Shown one piece after another: positions 43,807 to 53,915 of a DNA stretch of 64,000 nt; positions within the stretch are counted from its first letter, which is position 1, and each line of letters opens with the position of its first letter. The notes under the pieces are model-generated. The model did no database searches. It saw only the letters and a list, made by a program, of their open reading frames with translations, and had not been told where the DNA came from. The DNA is from Leptospira meyeri (GTDB taxonomy: Bacteria > Spirochaetota > Leptospiria > Leptospirales > Leptospiraceae): contig NZ_SORO01000001.1 in assembly GCF_004368965.1 (NCBI RefSeq), forward strand, positions 1,334,001 to 1,398,000. Reading direction: 5' to 3'. Position numbers and translations under genes: made by a program.

Positions 43807-44577
43807 CTATCCTTTGAAGTTTGGTTTTCTTTTTTCTAGAAAAGCCGAAAGGCCTTCTTTGGTTTCTTCGTCGGCAAACCTTCCACCGAAAAGTTGTTTT
43901 TCCCAATCCAGTCCACGATCCATATTGGTTTCCAAACCTTGGCGAATGGCTGTTTTTGCCGCCTTAATGGCGTTAGGTCCACGAGATAATATGGTCGAAA
44001 GTGTTTTTTCCGATTCATTTAATAACTCGGCAGGTTCAGTCACCTTATTGATGATCCCGAGTCTATATCCTTCTTCTGCAGAAATCATATCCCCGGATAA
44101 AATAAGTTCTGTTGCTCTTCCGACTCCAATCAGCCTTGGAAGCCTTTGCGACCCACCAAAACCTGGAAGTAATCCTAGTGTCACTTCAGGTAAACCTAAT
44201 TTTGCAGATGCAACCGCATAACGAATGTCACATGCCATTGCCAATTCCATTCCTCCACCTAAACAAAATCCATTGATAGCAGCAATCGAGATGAGGTTTG
44301 ATAATTCAAGCTTTCTAAAAACTGTTTGTCCAAGTTCAGAAAAAGCTTGTCCTTCTCTTACATTAAACTCTTTCATTTTAGCAATGTCTGCTCCAGCAAC
44401 AAAAGCTTTTCCTTCCCCAGTCAAAATGAACCCTCTCACGGCTGGATTGGATTCCAACTCTTCTACCATCTCACCAATTTGTGTGATGACGACATCGTTC
44501 AGTGCATTTAGGGCCTCTGGCCTTTTGATGGTGACAAGAGCAAAATTGGATTTAATTTGGATATCTAAAAAAGACAA
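43807..44577 (-). CDS. Enoyl-CoA hydratase/isomerase family protein
   Basis: A 256-residue crotonase-fold enzyme. The oxyanion-hole segments are GKAFVAGADIAKM and GFCLGGGMELAMACD, and LGLPEVTLGLLPGFGGSQRL contains a catalytic Glu position of hydratases. The C-terminal helices are complete. It most likely hydrates trans-2-enoyl-CoA in beta-oxidation, central to spirochetes that live on fatty acids, but substrate range cannot be told from sequence. It lies between the SpoIIE phosphatase and DUF192 genes on the same strand. Confidence 0.92.
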   Translation of the reverse strand: MSFLDIQIKSNFALVTIKRPEALNALNDVVITQIGEMVEELESNPAVRGFILTGEGKAFVAGADIAKMKEFNVREGQAFSELGQTVFRKLELSNLISIAAINGFCLGGGMELAMACDIRYAVASAKLGLPEVTLGLLPGFGGSQRLPRLIGVGRATELILSGDMISAEEGYRLGIINKVTEPAELLNESEKTLSTILSRGPNAIKAAKTAIRQGLETNMDRGLDWEKQLFGGRFADEETKEGLSAFLEKRKPNFKG

Positions 44578-44588
44578 ATGAATTCTCC

Positions 44589-45956
44589 TTATTCTTCTAC
44601 TTCCAATATGAGAAACATGGTGTCATCAGAAAAACTATCGAGTCCGTAGTTGGCTTTTAATTCGGTGAGCAAACAAAGTTCAAGTTCTTTGATATTAGAA
44701 CTTTGTCTATGTCGATTGAGAAGTGCAAGTAGGCCTTCTGTTCCTAAAGAATTTCCTTCTGGATCTGTGGATTCTATGAGCCCATCTGTATAAATAAAAA
44801 AACGATCTCCTGGAGCAATGGGTATCGTTTTTTCGGAAATCGGTGGGATTTTAATATTAAAACCGAGAATGGCTCCTTGGGTTTCCAATTCCTGAAAGTC
44901 TTCTCCTTTGTGAGCCAAAATCAAATAGGGATGACCAGCATTTCCCAGGGTTAGTTTTTTCTCGATAAAATCGAAAAATAAATAAATGGCGGAGGCATGG
45001 TATTTGTTCAAGTCATGGGCCAAACGATCATCTAAATAATCCATCAGTTTGGCTGGTGCCGTTTTAAAACGATAGGGAATGGTAGAAACAAGGACCTTCA
45101 TAATGGAGGCAACCATTGCGGAAGAAATTCCATGCCCAGCCACATCTGTTAAAAAAACTCCAACGTTTCCTTCCCGAAGTTGTACAAAATCAAAGAAGTC
45201 TCCCCCGATCACATTGGGACTTTTTCGATAATAAGTAAATGCTAGACTGGGAATTTTGATATTTCCAGGAAAGAGTGCATCTTGTACTTTTTTTGCAAGT
45301 TCTAACTCGTGTAACATGAACCTTCTTTCTTCAGAAAGACTGTACATGTCAGTGGTGTCCTTTCGTTTGTTTAAGACAAAAACTGTTCCGAGTGTGGCAC
45401 TTCCCCAATACACTAAAATCAAAAAGTATTTACTAAAAAAAGAAAATTGATCCGAAACAGAAGAAGGTAAATTGAATATATAAATAATATGTAATATAGA
45501 AAAATAAAAAGCACTCAAAATACATGCCTTGGGATCAAGCCTTGTGCTATACAAAAGAATGGGGAAAATAAAAGACATGAGATAGGAATTTAATAAATAA
45601 AAACTACCAAGGGATGGGAAAGAATGGATTCCCATCATAAAAACAACATATACCAATCCATCACCAACAAATCCACTGAAGTAAATGACTCTTTGGATGG
45701 GAATGTTCTTTGTATAAAACTGTAAAAGTAAAATTAACCGAGCTATCGATACACCCAGAAGATAAGGCAAAATTCGCATTTGAATTTCAGAAAACGGAGG
45801 TGCAATTAATAAGGAATAAACAATGATATGAGTGATAAAAATATAAAACGTATATTCTTTATCATAGCGGGCTTCTACTAACTTTAAAATCTCCCATTCT
45901 GATTTAGTAGGTTTACGAAAGATTTCTTTAAAGTATAAATAAAACGAACGTGTCAA
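44589..45956 (-). CDS. Membrane-bound SpoIIE-type PP2C phosphatase
   Basis: A 455-residue protein: six or so membrane helices (about 35-200), a short linker helix, then a SpoIIE/RsbU-type phosphatase (about 215-455) with IGGDFFDFVQL and DVAGHGISSAMV carrying the metal-binding Asp residues. Such enzymes dephosphorylate anti-anti-sigma factors. The start is a TTG at 45954-45956, supported by GGGGAG eight bases upstream; it follows the preceding gene's stop directly. It is the second SpoIIE domain in this window. Confidence 0.9.
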   Translation of the reverse strand: MTRSFYLYFKEIFRKPTKSEWEILKLVEARYDKEYTFYIFITHIIVYSLLIAPPFSEIQMRILPYLLGVSIARLILLLQFYTKNIPIQRVIYFSGFVGDGLVYVVFMMGIHSFPSLGSFYLLNSYLMSFIFPILLYSTRLDPKACILSAFYFSILHIIYIFNLPSSVSDQFSFFSKYFLILVYWGSATLGTVFVLNKRKDTTDMYSLSEERRFMLHELELAKKVQDALFPGNIKIPSLAFTYYRKSPNVIGGDFFDFVQLREGNVGVFLTDVAGHGISSAMVASIMKVLVSTIPYRFKTAPAKLMDYLDDRLAHDLNKYHASAIYLFFDFIEKKLTLGNAGHPYLILAHKGEDFQELETQGAILGFNIKIPPISEKTIPIAPGDRFFIYTDGLIESTDPEGNSLGTEGLLALLNRHRQSSNIKELELCLLTELKANYGLDSFSDDTMFLILEVEE

Positions 45957-46298
45957 TCAGGGTTCTCCCCATACCAAAGTTTGGATCTCTGATCCATTCA
46001 AGGTGATGGTGAAAGGTTTTCCGGAATCCAAATACTTGTCCATTTGATTCGCAAGTTCGAACGCTTTTTTCTCATCTTCCATTCGTAAGAAAAAAGGGTG
46101 AGAAAGGGCTTTGTAATTGTAAGGGAATCGTTCGGAAACGATGAGTGTCACCCGGTAGTGGTCAGGTCTCCTTTCCATCACAATATGAGATACTTCTTTT
46201 CTAGTTAAAATCCGAACATCAGGTCGTAAATTCCACGGATTGATTTCAGCGAAAAGGATTCCGGGTAAAAAAAAGCATAGACCAACAAATCCTTTCAT
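45957..46298 (-). CDS. Small exported hypothetical protein
   Basis: A 113-residue protein with a signal peptide (MKGFVGLCFFLPGILFAE). The mature part is beta-rich without Cys. I know no family. I chose the ATG at 46298; a TTG at 46310 would add four residues. Its stop abuts the TTG start of the SpoIIE phosphatase gene, so the two are coupled; it could be a periplasmic partner of the phosphatase. It is divergent from the HExxH gene with only 19 bases between starts. Confidence 0.7.
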   Translation of the reverse strand: MKGFVGLCFFLPGILFAEINPWNLRPDVRILTRKEVSHIVMERRPDHYRVTLIVSERFPYNYKALSHPFFLRMEDEKKAFELANQMDKYLDSGKPFTITLNGSEIQTLVWGEP

Positions 46299-46317
46299 AT
46301 AGAAATACAATCGGCAA

Positions 46318-47343
46318 ATGCGATCGAATCCTTACATCATATCCTTAGTTCCTTTCCTTTTTTGGCTCTGCATACCCACTTCGTTTTCCCTTCCTCAAAA
46401 CCCGTACGCCCATTGGGCAAAAAATAATATTGGATTACAATCGAAGAATCTTCCGCAGATCCAAGGCACATGGAATACAAGAGTTTATCCTTTGGATTCC
46501 AAACGATTGGAAACACTCACAACCATCAATGCTATTGATGAAATTACCGACATTCCCAAACCAACTAAGGATTTATCCCCTTGGAAAGTGGAATTAAATC
46601 AAATCTTCCAATCAATGCCGAAAGAATTGAACGTTCTTACCAACTCTCTCGTGTATGGAATTTATTTTGTTACCGACTTAGGTTCTACTGGACTCACTGG
46701 GATTGTGAGAAATGAAGAAGGTAAACCCATTGGTGGCATTATTTTTCTAGATTCTAATTTACTAATGGATGGCTGTAATGATTGGGCAACCAAAAAAGAA
46801 ACTACGGCCTTCCTTCCTACCAAAGAACACTCCATCCAAGTCCATTTGGATCATTCGAATTCCAAACAAATCGCATTACGTTTCATCATCTTACATGAAT
46901 TAGGACATATTTTATCTGTCGTACAAGGGCATACACCTGACTTTTCAGAAACCCAAAGAGATTTTAGGAATTTTCCTCTCTTTGATGGGATTTGGTGGTC
47001 AGAAACTTACTCTCCATACGAAGCAACTTTTTTTCCCGAAAGAAACAAGATCAAATTTTATCAAAATACTCCTACCCTATCATTATTTCCTGAAGGCAAA
47101 CTGATTTATAAAAAACTAAACAACACAGGGTTTGTATCATTATATGCAGCAACAAATGCGGATGATACGTATGCGGAAGCATTTGCACAATATGTACATG
47201 TTTTTTTATACAAAAACGAATACAAAGTCATCCTGACTTCCAATGGAATTTCGGAAATAGTCCTACTTGATCCGATTCGAAAAGAAGGAGGGAGAAGATT
47301 TCGTGAAACATTCCAGAACATTTTCGCAAATCAAAGTCTATAG
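46318..47343 (+). CDS. Exported HELGH-motif protein, putative metallopeptidase
   Basis: A 341-residue protein with a signal peptide (about 1-24). Residues 193-197 are HELGH, the zinc-binding and catalytic motif of zincin peptidases, preceded by the hydrophobic stretch ALRFIIL. Glu287 in DDTYAEAFAQYVH is a candidate third ligand, which would be a gluzincin arrangement, although the spacing (about 90 residues) is long. I do not recognise a named family. The porin-like gene starts 41 bases before this one ends. Confidence 0.72.
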   Translation: MRSNPYIISLVPFLFWLCIPTSFSLPQNPYAHWAKNNIGLQSKNLPQIQGTWNTRVYPLDSKRLETLTTINAIDEITDIPKPTKDLSPWKVELNQIFQSMPKELNVLTNSLVYGIYFVTDLGSTGLTGIVRNEEGKPIGGIIFLDSNLLMDGCNDWATKKETTAFLPTKEHSIQVHLDHSNSKQIALRFIILHELGHILSVVQGHTPDFSETQRDFRNFPLFDGIWWSETYSPYEATFFPERNKIKFYQNTPTLSLFPEGKLIYKKLNNTGFVSLYAATNADDTYAEAFAQYVHVFLYKNEYKVILTSNGISEIVLLDPIRKEGGRRFRETFQNIFANQSL

Positions 47344-48631
47344 CTTTCTTTTTTTGATTTTCATGGTTTCTCTTTCTCTTCATTCGGAAACTGTTTCTAA
47401 TGATACCAAACCCCTACTCATTGAAACCAATACAGAAATTGTATCGGACTTTCTTTGGCGAGGGAATTCATTCGCAGGTGAAGCCGAAAACCGAAGGAAT
47501 GGTGCGAGTTACCAAAGTTTTACTTATGCCCCCGCACTCCAACCATCCATCACTGTTTGGTCGCCGGAAAAAAAATTCCAATGGTCACTTTTTGGAAACT
47601 TCCAACTAACAAATAGAGACGATAGAGATTCGGATAGGCGCATTTTCCAATCAAAACCTGGTGGGGTTGGACCCTCTTATTTGGGAGAAGAACCAAAATT
47701 CTTTGATCCGTACGAACAAGACCCTTGTGTTCGTTCCATCCAAGAAAGAGTCTCTAGTGGTGGAAATGGTTCTGATCCCTGTATGGGATACAGTCCCAAT
47801 GAAGGTTATGGCCCTAAAAAAGAACCGAACGGTAATAGTCGATCGGATGGAATGTTTTTTTCTATGAGTTATCATTTTGATCCCAGTCGGTATGGAGATT
47901 TTGTAGTTGGGATTTGGTTTTATAATACATTCCAAAAAACACCAAGTTCACTTCTTGCTCCGAATACGCAAAAACAGAATCCTTACGTTTCCGGAGGACC
48001 ATCTAACACACAAAATGCGAATAATCCGGACGCCATCACAAGACTTGTTTGGCACGAGTATTTTGTTCAATGGAAACTCCCCTTTCTAAAAATTGTGAAT
48101 CCTACCCTCTCCTACTACACACAGTATTCTACTGAGAATGGTGGACTTATGTCTGGAAAAAATTATCTTTCTTTGAGTGCTTCCTATACATTTCGCAAGG
48201 AGGAATTTTTTAGAATTATGCCTCATTTCAATCTGGGTTATGCCATGAGCAATAATGCGGTTGATAATCGCAACGGAATCCAAGACGTCACCACTTCCAC
48301 TTCCTTCTTCTTTGGAGATTTTTTTATCAAACTCGCACATATCTTTCGTCCTGACCTCTACCTTTGGGACACAAATAATTATTATGGATATGCAGGAGGG
48401 GATCCAAACAAAGCACATTGGAACCGAAGCTCGGAAGATGGAAAAGTTACCAATCCTTCTCGGATTTATGGTGCGGACAATACCTCAATTCTTAACTCAA
48501 TCGAACAAATCAATACTGGGAATTCCCTTATAGATGCGTTTGCAAAAACCTGGCTCAGGGAATCATATACCTTACAAAGAATCCCATCTCATTTATTCTA
48601 TGTTAGCTTAGGATATTCGAAAACATTTTAG
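47303..48631 (+). CDS. Predicted outer-membrane beta-barrel (porin-like) protein
   Basis: A 442-residue protein with a signal peptide (VYSFLFLIFMVSLSLHS) and a beta-strand-rich body with aromatic girdles; the last residue is Phe, the usual outer-membrane assembly signal. Two Cys occur in a Gly/Ser/Pro-rich loop (about 145-165). I prefer the GTG at 47303, which has GGAGGGAGAAG just upstream; a TTG at 47267 also extends the frame. It overlaps the HELGH protein gene by 41 bases in another frame, so translation is coupled. The transported substrate is unknown. Confidence 0.75.
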   Translation: MKHSRTFSQIKVYSFLFLIFMVSLSLHSETVSNDTKPLLIETNTEIVSDFLWRGNSFAGEAENRRNGASYQSFTYAPALQPSITVWSPEKKFQWSLFGNFQLTNRDDRDSDRRIFQSKPGGVGPSYLGEEPKFFDPYEQDPCVRSIQERVSSGGNGSDPCMGYSPNEGYGPKKEPNGNSRSDGMFFSMSYHFDPSRYGDFVVGIWFYNTFQKTPSSLLAPNTQKQNPYVSGGPSNTQNANNPDAITRLVWHEYFVQWKLPFLKIVNPTLSYYTQYSTENGGLMSGKNYLSLSASYTFRKEEFFRIMPHFNLGYAMSNNAVDNRNGIQDVTTSTSFFFGDFFIKLAHIFRPDLYLWDTNNYYGYAGGDPNKAHWNRSSEDGKVTNPSRIYGADNTSILNSIEQINTGNSLIDAFAKTWLRESYTLQRIPSHLFYVSLGYSKTF

Positions 48632-48679
48632 TACTTTTTTAGCTATTTCTGTTTTTTATTATTTAATATTAGGAAACGC

Positions 48680-48707
48680 TTGACTAACCAAATTCATGAA
48701 TTAGAAT
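48680..48707 (+). promoter_or_regulatory. Sigma-70-type promoter of the chemotaxis operon
   Basis: TTGACT (48680-48685) and TAGAAT (48702-48707), 16 bases apart, are each one mismatch from consensus and lie 25 bases before the mcp ATG, which is preceded by AGGGA. No sigma-28-type element is seen here, so the operon is probably read by the housekeeping sigma. Confidence 0.6.
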
Positions 48708-48731
48708 TCCGTCCACCTCTAGGGAAAAACT

Positions 48732-50480
48732 ATGAAATGGATTCACGATCTTAAAATTCGAGTCAAATTACTTTTGGCTTTTATGGTAACCATTCTTTTG
48801 ATGATTGTTGTCGCAGGAGCTAGCTTCTATTCTGCACGTCAAATTTTAGCGTCACTTCATACTGTGTTTGAAGACAGAGTGGTTCCAATTAGTCAAATCA
48901 AAGAAGTTTCTGATGCCTATTTGATTGGAATTGTAGATTCAGCCAATAAGGTCCGCGCCAAAAAAATTACTGTTGAAGAAGCACTTGAATCAATCAGAGA
49001 ATCAGAAACGAAAGCAGATGCAGTTTGGAAAGTTTATTTAGGAACCTATCTTGTTCCTGAAGAAAAAGCGATCATCGATCAGATGGAAAAAGAATTTCCA
49101 CCACTCAAAGCAGGAGTCAAACAACTTCGTATCCTCCTAGAAACAAGAAACGAAGTTGAATTAGAAAAGTTTGTCACTGTGGATATGTACCCCATCTTTG
49201 AACCACTTACTCACCACTTAGATGATTTGATTCGTGTTCAACTAAAAGTGGCCAAAGAAGAATATCATAAATCGGAAGCACAGTTCAAAAGTTCTCTGGC
49301 CATTGTCACTGCAGTTGTAGCCATTGCTTTCGTTTTGGTTTTTGTCATTGCGATCTTTTTCTCTGATTCCATTGCTGCTCCTATGAAAAAAATTGTGGAG
49401 GTAGCACAAACAGTATCCATCGGGGATCTGGATGTTGATTTAGAAACAAAACATAAAACTCATGCCAATGCAAAACACTTAGAAGGAAACGAAATTCAAC
49501 AACTTTCACAAGCTTTTATGGAACTTGTTTCTTTTATCAAAGAAAGAGCAGAACACTTAGAACGAATTGCTAATTCAGATCTCAGTGCCGATGTCACACT
49601 CAAATCAGAACGAGACCAACTGGGTCTGAGTTTGCGTCGTATGCTGATCAACCTATCTGATGTAGTAGAAAAACTTTATTTTTCCTCACAAGAAGTGGAT
49701 TTGGGAGCCCAACAATTAGCGGATGCCAGCACTTCCCTTTCGGAAGCAGCCAGCGAACAAGCTAGTGCTGTAGAAGAAATTTCGGCAACCCTCACAGAAA
49801 TAAGCAACAGTTTCCTTGCAAATGCTGAAAATGCAGAAAGAATGACAGAATTCTCGGAATCAACCGCAAAACAAGCATTAGAAGGAAATTCAAAAATGAA
49901 GGATCTAGTCTCTGCAATGGGAGAGATTAGTAATTCCTTTGACCAAATTTCAAAAATTAACAAGGTCATCAATGATATAGCATTCCAAACCAATATCTTA
50001 GCACTCAATGCAGCAGTTGAAGCAGCAAGAGCTGGTCAACATGGAAAAGGATTTGCTGTCGTCGCAGAAGAAGTTAGAAACCTTGCTCAAAAAAGTGCAA
50101 ATGCTGCTGATGAAACCACCCTACTCATTGAGTCTTCGATGAAAAAAGTAAAACTAGGAAACGATGCCACGGAAAAAACCGCCGAAGTTCTTGGCCAAAT
50201 TTCTGATAGTGCAGAGAACGTAAGTAATCTCACAAAAGATTTAGCCTTATCCATTCATGAACAAAAATCTGCTGTTTTACAAATCACCCAAGGCATAGAC
50301 CAGGTAACAACCGTTACTTCAACTACTGCGGCTTCTGCCGAAGAAGTGGCCGCATCAAGCGAAACCTTAAAACGACAAGTTGAAATTATGCGGTCTGTAA
50401 TCATGAGTTTTAAGCTAAAAGATGATGGATCTAAATCAACAGCCCTTACTCGGGTCGAAAGACCAAGAATTGTTTTGTAG
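48732..50480 (+). CDS. Methyl-accepting chemotaxis protein
   Basis: A 582-residue receptor. Membrane helices at about 12-33 and 185-208 bracket a periplasmic four-helix-bundle sensor domain; a HAMP domain follows, then a long signalling hairpin whose tip (around 414-450) reads [22 protein letters not shown] split over the conserved hairpin turn. The C-terminus has no CheR-binding pentapeptide. It is first in the operon and transmits to CheW and CheA encoded just downstream. The ligand is unknown. Confidence 0.94.
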   Translation: MKWIHDLKIRVKLLLAFMVTILLMIVVAGASFYSARQILASLHTVFEDRVVPISQIKEVSDAYLIGIVDSANKVRAKKITVEEALESIRESETKADAVWKVYLGTYLVPEEKAIIDQMEKEFPPLKAGVKQLRILLETRNEVELEKFVTVDMYPIFEPLTHHLDDLIRVQLKVAKEEYHKSEAQFKSSLAIVTAVVAIAFVLVFVIAIFFSDSIAAPMKKIVEVAQTVSIGDLDVDLETKHKTHANAKHLEGNEIQQLSQAFMELVSFIKERAEHLERIANSDLSADVTLKSERDQLGLSLRRMLINLSDVVEKLYFSSQEVDLGAQQLADASTSLSEAASEQASAVEEISATLTEISNSFLANAENAERMTEFSESTAKQALEGNSKMKDLVSAMGEISNSFDQISKINKVINDIAFQTNILALNAAVEAARAGQHGKGFAVVAEEVRNLAQKSANAADETTLLIESSMKKVKLGNDATEKTAEVLGQISDSAENVSNLTKDLALSIHEQKSAVLQITQGIDQVTTVTSTTAASAEEVAASSETLKRQVEIMRSVIMSFKLKDDGSKSTALTRVERPRIVL

Positions 50481-50487
50481 GCCAGTG

Positions 50488-50991
50488 ATGAATCAGCAAT
50501 TAAAATCGTGGGATATGAGTGCAGACGAAGATACCATGAAAGATTTGTATCTTTGTTTTAGCTTGGAAAATAGGGATTATGCATTTGAAGTTCGTCACCT
50601 AACAGAGATATTGGCACTCCCTGCCATCACTACAATCCCAGGTACGGCACCCTTTCTGAAAGGTGTGATCAATATACGAGGAAAAATCATACCAGTGATG
50701 GATGTTCGATTGCGGTTTGATATGCCTTTTAAACCTTATCATGAAAGAACTTGTGTCCTTCTTGTTGAGTTGGATGGTTTACCACTTGGTTTGATCGTAG
50801 ATACGGTTAACGATGTTTTAAGGATTCCTTCAGAAAATATTGACTTAGCTCCAAAAATTGGAGAATCAAAATCTTCTCGATTCATTTACGCCACTGGACG
50901 AGTAGGTGATTCAGTAAAGATTCTTATCAATCTACAAAGATTACTGACTGAAGAAGAAACAGTTTTGATTAAGGACATTCCGGGAAATTAA
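50488..50991 (+). CDS. cheW: Chemotaxis coupling protein CheW
   Basis: A 167-residue CheW-domain protein (YLCFSLENRDYAFEV, PFLKGVINIRGKIIPVMD are family hallmarks). CheW links receptors to CheA. I used the ATG at 50488 just after the mcp stop; an earlier start at 50422 lies inside mcp and gives a non-CheW extension. The protein is slightly long at its N-terminus (about 18 extra residues). CheA follows after 3 bases. Confidence 0.93.
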   Translation: MNQQLKSWDMSADEDTMKDLYLCFSLENRDYAFEVRHLTEILALPAITTIPGTAPFLKGVINIRGKIIPVMDVRLRFDMPFKPYHERTCVLLVELDGLPLGLIVDTVNDVLRIPSENIDLAPKIGESKSSRFIYATGRVGDSVKILINLQRLLTEEETVLIKDIPGN

Positions 50992-50994
50992 TCC

Positions 50995-52875
50995 ATGGAA
51001 AGAGACGATGTATTAGAATATCTGTTAGAAGCACGGGAAACACTTGAAAACATCGAAAAGGAACTCCTACAATTCGAGAAATCAACGTTAGATGGTAGCC
51101 TAGTAGAAAGAGAACTGCTTGATACATTATTTCGACATTTCCATACCATCAAAGGGAGCTCTGGTTTTTTTGGATTATCTGCCATTGTAAAAATGGCCCA
51201 TGCAGCCGAAAATCTCCTCGATTATTTGCGAAACAATCCAGAAGCACAAGACGAAGACACTTTAGAATTACTGATCACTGCCCTCGACCACTTGAACGAG
51301 TTAGTGGAACACGAAGAATCGTCTCCATCTGGTGGCGATTTTTTTAACGAGGAACAAACCAAATTCTTAAAAAAATTGAACGACAAAAATGATTTAATCC
51401 GTGTTAAACAAATTCAAACAATAGAAACCTCAGAGCCTAAACAGGATGAGTCTGAGTTTGGATTGTTTTCTGAAACAAAGGAGAACAAAAATCAAAATGA
51501 AGAGTTTGGTTTATTCATAGAAAATTCGGCACCGAATACTAACGAAGAGTTTGGGCTGTTCTCAAATGACTCTAAACAATTACCAAATGAAGAGTTTGGA
51601 TTATTTGCAAAACAAGAAGAACCTTTTGGGAAAGAATCTCTTAAAAAAACAGAGGAAATTTTAAAAACAGAAAAAAAATCTATTATCAAAAAAGATATTC
51701 GAATTGATACAGATAAGTTAGATTCTCTTCTCGACATTGTTGGAGAAATAGTCATCACCGAACCGATGGTAACCGATCATCCAGATATCACAAAACTCAA
51801 ACTAGAAAACTTTCAAAAAACGGCTCTCCAGTTAAAAAAATTAATTAGAAATCTTCAGGAAATCACTCTTAGTTTAAGAATGGTTCCGATTGCCGGAATT
51901 TTCACCCGTATGGAACGTCTTGTGAGAGACACTGCAAAAAAAACAGGCAAACAGGTGTTACTTAGCATCTCCGGAGAAGATACGGAAATAGATAAATCCA
52001 TCATTGAAGAAATGTATGACCCCTTAGTCCACATCATTCGAAATGCCATCGATCACGGATTAGAAACACCACAAGAAAGAAAAGAAGCCGGCAAACAACC
52101 TCAAGGGACAATCCAACTAACAGCGAATCAATCAGGTAAAGAAGTATGGATCGAAGTATGCGATGATGGAAAAGGTTTAAATCGAGAAAAAATTTTAAAT
52201 AAAGCGATATCACTTGGACTCATCCATCAATCGGAAACAGAAAATCTTGAAGACAAAGATGTTTGGGAATTTTTATTTCATCCAGGTTTTTCTACAGCAA
52301 ACCAAGTTACCGACTTATCCGGACGAGGTGTTGGCCTAGATGTCGTTAGAAAAAATGTAACCACATTAAAAGGATTCGTCGATGTATTTTCGAATTATGG
52401 CTACGGAACAACATTTCTCATTCGAGTCCCTTTGACTCTTGCCATCATTGAAGGACTCGTTGTTCGAAAGTCGGATACTTATTTTATCTTACCTTCCATA
52501 GATGTAAAGGAATCAATGTTTCTTTCCAATGAACCTATCAACGAACTATATAAGAATAACCATAGTATTCAATATAGAACCAACCAGATTTCCATTGTCG
52601 ATATAAACTTATTATTCGGAAAAGATTCCGATTTAAACGATCAAAGGTATCTTAAAGAAAAATACTTAATTGTTACAGAATCACATGAAAAACAAATGGG
52701 GATTGTTTTTGATGAAATCCTAGGAAACCAATCGATTGTGATTAAACCCATATCACCAATATTTAAAAACATCAATGGTCTTGCCGGTTGCACCATACTT
52801 GGCAACGGCCATGCAGGTTTAATTCTTGATGTAAGAAAACTAATTAGCAACCATCTATCGTCGGTTACAATATGA
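50995..52875 (+). CDS. cheA: Chemotaxis histidine kinase CheA
   Basis: A 626-residue kinase: HPt domain (about 1-110) with phosphoacceptor His50 in HFHTIKGSSGFFG; a linker (about 150-210) holding four EFGLF motifs where a P2 domain is expected; P3 dimerisation helices; HATPase domain with IRNAIDHGLE (N box), CDDGKGLN (G1) and LSGRGVGLDVV (G2); and a C-terminal CheW-like domain (about 490-626). All catalytic motifs are intact. Its stop overlaps cheB by 4 bases. The missing globular P2 suggests that CheY/CheB docking uses the linear motifs. Confidence 0.96.
   Translation: MERDDVLEYLLEARETLENIEKELLQFEKSTLDGSLVERELLDTLFRHFHTIKGSSGFFGLSAIVKMAHAAENLLDYLRNNPEAQDEDTLELLITALDHLNELVEHEESSPSGGDFFNEEQTKFLKKLNDKNDLIRVKQIQTIETSEPKQDESEFGLFSETKENKNQNEEFGLFIENSAPNTNEEFGLFSNDSKQLPNEEFGLFAKQEEPFGKESLKKTEEILKTEKKSIIKKDIRIDTDKLDSLLDIVGEIVITEPMVTDHPDITKLKLENFQKTALQLKKLIRNLQEITLSLRMVPIAGIFTRMERLVRDTAKKTGKQVLLSISGEDTEIDKSIIEEMYDPLVHIIRNAIDHGLETPQERKEAGKQPQGTIQLTANQSGKEVWIEVCDDGKGLNREKILNKAISLGLIHQSETENLEDKDVWEFLFHPGFSTANQVTDLSGRGVGLDVVRKNVTTLKGFVDVFSNYGYGTTFLIRVPLTLAIIEGLVVRKSDTYFILPSIDVKESMFLSNEPINELYKNNHSIQYRTNQISIVDINLLFGKDSDLNDQRYLKEKYLIVTESHEKQMGIVFDEILGNQSIVIKPISPIFKNINGLAGCTILGNGHAGLILDVRKLISNHLSSVTI
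51454..51606 (+). repeat. Four EFGLF repeats in the CheA linker
   Basis: Residues 154-158, 170-174, 185-189 and 200-204 of CheA each read EFGLF, three of them as EEFGLF, at 15-16 residue spacing. The four codon sets differ at third positions (for example GGA, GGT, GGG for Gly), so the protein motif and not the DNA is conserved. The intervening residues are polar and variable. Confidence 0.85.
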
Positions 52876-53915
52876 AGAAACATACAGTCATTGTTGTGGA
52901 TGATCAAAAATCTGTGCGCAGTATGATTAAACGTTGGATTGAATCTGATTCTAACTGGGAAGTCGTAGGAGAAGCAGCAAACCCTTATGAAGCCAGAGAT
53001 CTCATAGTAGAAAAACAACCAGAGGCGATGACTTTAGATGTTCATATGCCGGGAATGGATGGAATTGTTTTTCTAAAAAAACTTCTCCCACAATATCCTA
53101 TGCCAGTGATTATGTTTAGTTCCTCAACCACAGAAGGGGCTAGTATAACTTTGGAAGCACTTGAAGCAGGTGCCTTTGATTATGTAACCAAACCCATAGG
53201 CACACCAGAAAGTTTAACTGAAACAAAAGAAGACTTGCTCTCAAAATTAAAAGAAAGCCTAAATTACAATTTAACAAAGATTAGCTTTGACTCTCAAACT
53301 GAACCCCCGACAACAAAAAAAGATCACCAAAAGACAACCTTCAAAAGAAAATTCATCTTCATTGGTTCTTCAACAGGGGGAACAACCGCCTTACGAAATT
53401 TGTTAAACAACGTCGATGAAAGTTTCCCACCGATTCTGATTGCGCAACATATGCCCGAGAACTTTACAGCTTTGTTCGCACAGCGACTCAACGCTGATTT
53501 AAAGGTGCGGGTGAAAGAAGCAAAAGACAAAGAAGTTTTACAATCTGGCCATGTATACATTGCGCCCGGGAATTTCCACCTTGGGATCCAAAAGATTGGT
53601 CCAGAGTATTATACAAAAATATTCCAAACAGATAAAAAGAATGGGCATAGACCATCTGTGGATGTTTTATTCGAATCGGCAAGCGAACTAGGAATCGCAG
53701 AGAATAGCATCGGCATTATACTTACAGGAATGGGTAGTGACGGAGCTTCGGGTCTATTGGCATTAAAAAACCAAGGGTGCCTCACCATTGGACAGAATAA
53801 GGAAACATGCGTTGTTTATGGGATGCCAAAAGTTGCCTACGAATTAGGAGCAGTCACTTATCAAGTTCCTTTAAATATGATGGTAGATAAAATTAGGGAA
53901 ATTGCCTCATTATGA
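52872..53915 (+). CDS. cheB: Chemotaxis methylesterase CheB
   Basis: A 347-residue two-domain protein: receiver (about 1-125) with Asp56 in LDVHMPGMDG, and a C-terminal methylesterase/deamidase with catalytic triad Ser167 (GSSTGG), His193 (AQHMPENF) and Asp290 (GMGSDGASG). CheB removes methyl groups from receptors after phosphorylation by CheA. The ATG overlaps the cheA stop by 4 bases, and the next gene overlaps its own stop likewise. The methyltransferase CheR is not in this window. Confidence 0.95.
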   Translation: MKKHTVIVVDDQKSVRSMIKRWIESDSNWEVVGEAANPYEARDLIVEKQPEAMTLDVHMPGMDGIVFLKKLLPQYPMPVIMFSSSTTEGASITLEALEAGAFDYVTKPIGTPESLTETKEDLLSKLKESLNYNLTKISFDSQTEPPTTKKDHQKTTFKRKFIFIGSSTGGTTALRNLLNNVDESFPPILIAQHMPENFTALFAQRLNADLKVRVKEAKDKEVLQSGHVYIAPGNFHLGIQKIGPEYYTKIFQTDKKNGHRPSVDVLFESASELGIAENSIGIILTGMGSDGASGLLALKNQGCLTIGQNKETCVVYGMPKVAYELGAVTYQVPLNMMVDKIREIASL

